A stretch of 33,284 nucleotides of DNA from Candidatus Kuenenia stuttgartensis (GTDB taxonomy: Bacteria > Planctomycetota > UBA11346), in NCBI GenBank assembly GCA_945876185.1, contig CAMCMZ010000042.1:1-33284 (forward strand), written 5' to 3'. The number at the start of each line of letters is the position of its first letter. Within the stretch, counting starts at the first letter, position 1. Under the pieces are notes generated by a model, which saw only the letters and a list, made by a program, of their open reading frames with translations, did not search any database and had not been told where the DNA came from. Shown in pieces: positions 32,704 through 33,284 of the stretch. Position numbers and translations under genes: made by a program.

Positions 32704-33284
32704 TCAGAACAGCTTCTGCTGCCCGGGCGTCGGATCCTCGGTGACCGGACGGGGTTCCGGCAACTTCGCCGCCGGAGCACTAGGCGCGGCTGCGTTTCCG
32801 GCCGGCGCGGTCACCGGCGTAACCGCGGCTGCTGGCAGCGCGGGAGTTGCTGGCAGCGCGGGAGTTGCTGGCAGCGCTGCGGCGGCTGGTTGCGCCGGGG
32901 CCGCAGGGGCAGGCGCCGCTGCTGGCGCGGTGCTGCCCGGCACGGAATCCGCCAGCACCTTGTCAATGCGCTTGAGGATGTCGTCCAATTCGGCGGTCTG
33001 GGTGCGCGGCTTGGCCTCTTCCGGCAGCGGTTTGGCCGCCTGGGTATCGATCGAGTGGTGGAATCCCAATTCGGCGAGGCGGCCCGCCTTGCGGGTGGCC
33101 TCCTGGGCCGGATCGACCGGCGCGGCCGGTTTGGCCTCAAGTCCGGCGAATAGCGATTCCGCCGCTGCGTCATCGTCGGTGGTGGCCTTCGCGGCCGGCT
33201 TGACAAGAGAGGGCTTGAACGCGGGTTTGACCGGGGCTGCCACCGGCGGCAATTCGTGGGTCGATTCCTTGCTCGCGACCGGCG
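32704..33284 (-). CDS. Low-complexity protein, 5' end cut by window edge
   Basis: The frame is open to the right edge (no start seen), so only the C-terminal 193 residues are present. The visible part is Pro/Ala-rich with a short charged helix (ELDDILKRIDKVLADS) and the tandem hexapeptide LPATPA. It ends exactly in PGQQKLF, a possible beta-sliding-clamp-binding motif (QxxLF). A short segment RLAELGFHHSID is the other non-repetitive part. No domain is recognised. The HAD and PlsC-type genes follow on the same strand about 55 bp away. Confidence 0.6.
   Translation of the reverse strand, partial: PVASKESTHELPPVAAPVKPAFKPSLVKPAAKATTDDDAAAESLFAGLEAKPAAPVDPAQEATRKAGRLAELGFHHSIDTQAAKPLPEEAKPRTQTAELDDILKRIDKVLADSVPGSTAPAAAPAPAAPAQPAAAALPATPALPATPALPAAAVTPVTAPAGNAAAPSAPAAKLPEPRPVTEDPTPGQQKLF
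32831..32875. repeat. 18-bp tandem repeat coding LPATPA
   Basis: GCTGGCAGCGCGGGAGTT occurs exactly at 32831-32848 and 32849-32866, with a partial third copy to 32875. It is in frame within the low-complexity gene and is a likely slippage site. Confidence 0.8.

Overview
This is a high-GC, densely coding bacterial segment from a Gram-negative organism. Three small outer-membrane beta-barrel proteins, lipoprotein and Tat-like signals, and a very large secreted repeat protein with a cysteine-containing C-terminal sorting tag support that. A eukaryote-like Ser/Thr kinase and solute-binding/VWA proteins fit the Planctomycetota/PVC or deltaproteobacterial-type lineages, but the phylum cannot be fixed from this window. 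No rRNA, CRISPR array, integrase or transposase gene is visible.

Positions 1-4600 are accessory DNA. An IS-end-like 23-bp direct repeat and a hypothetical gene lead into an AT-rich control region. A tightly overlapped rightward series of small genes follows: two excisionase-like HTH proteins, a zinc ribbon, a RepA/KaiC-type ATPase, a TubC-like docking domain joined to a zinc ribbon, a tiny ORF and a terminase-small-subunit/HTH-like protein. Several of these genes start in the stop codon of the one before (ATGA). The block ends at the 3' end of a tRNA-His(GTG) gene, a classic integration site. It looks like a satellite, plasmid-like or phage-derived element whose integrase and other end are outside the window.

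Positions 4600-11100 lie on the minus strand: tRNA-His with its own promoter and terminator, a membrane protein, purH, a secreted EEP-family phosphodiesterase/nuclease, two tandem paralogous outer-membrane barrels, and a C-terminally membrane-anchored Ser/Thr kinase. Divergently, 11430-14206 holds a two-gene operon: a PilM-PilN-like fusion followed 11 bp later by a DnaA-family initiator.

Positions 14241-21490 return to the minus strand. They hold an FNR-type flavin reductase, panD with a strong upstream terminator, a 1601-residue choice-of-anchor-D repeat protein containing two nested Calx-beta domains, and a third beta-barrel gene. Positions 21834-25914 (plus) carry a membrane-anchored solute-binding/VWA fusion, its paralogue lacking VWA, and a TM/coiled-coil protein. 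A 198-bp structured tandem repeat then separates this convergent side from the prs-rplY operon (minus).

Positions 28197-31402 (plus) hold ligA and a LysM/peptidoglycan-amidase lipoprotein. The right end (minus) has an acyltransferase (PlsC family), a HAD hydrolase and the 3' part of a low-complexity protein ending in a possible beta-clamp-binding motif.

The most unusual items are: the alternating TGGAAG/CTTCCA array in the ATPase gene; the duplicated leader in front of the excisionase-like gene; the PilMN-DnaA operon; the nested-domain architecture of the giant repeat protein; the solute-binding/VWA pair; and the 198-bp tandem repeat.
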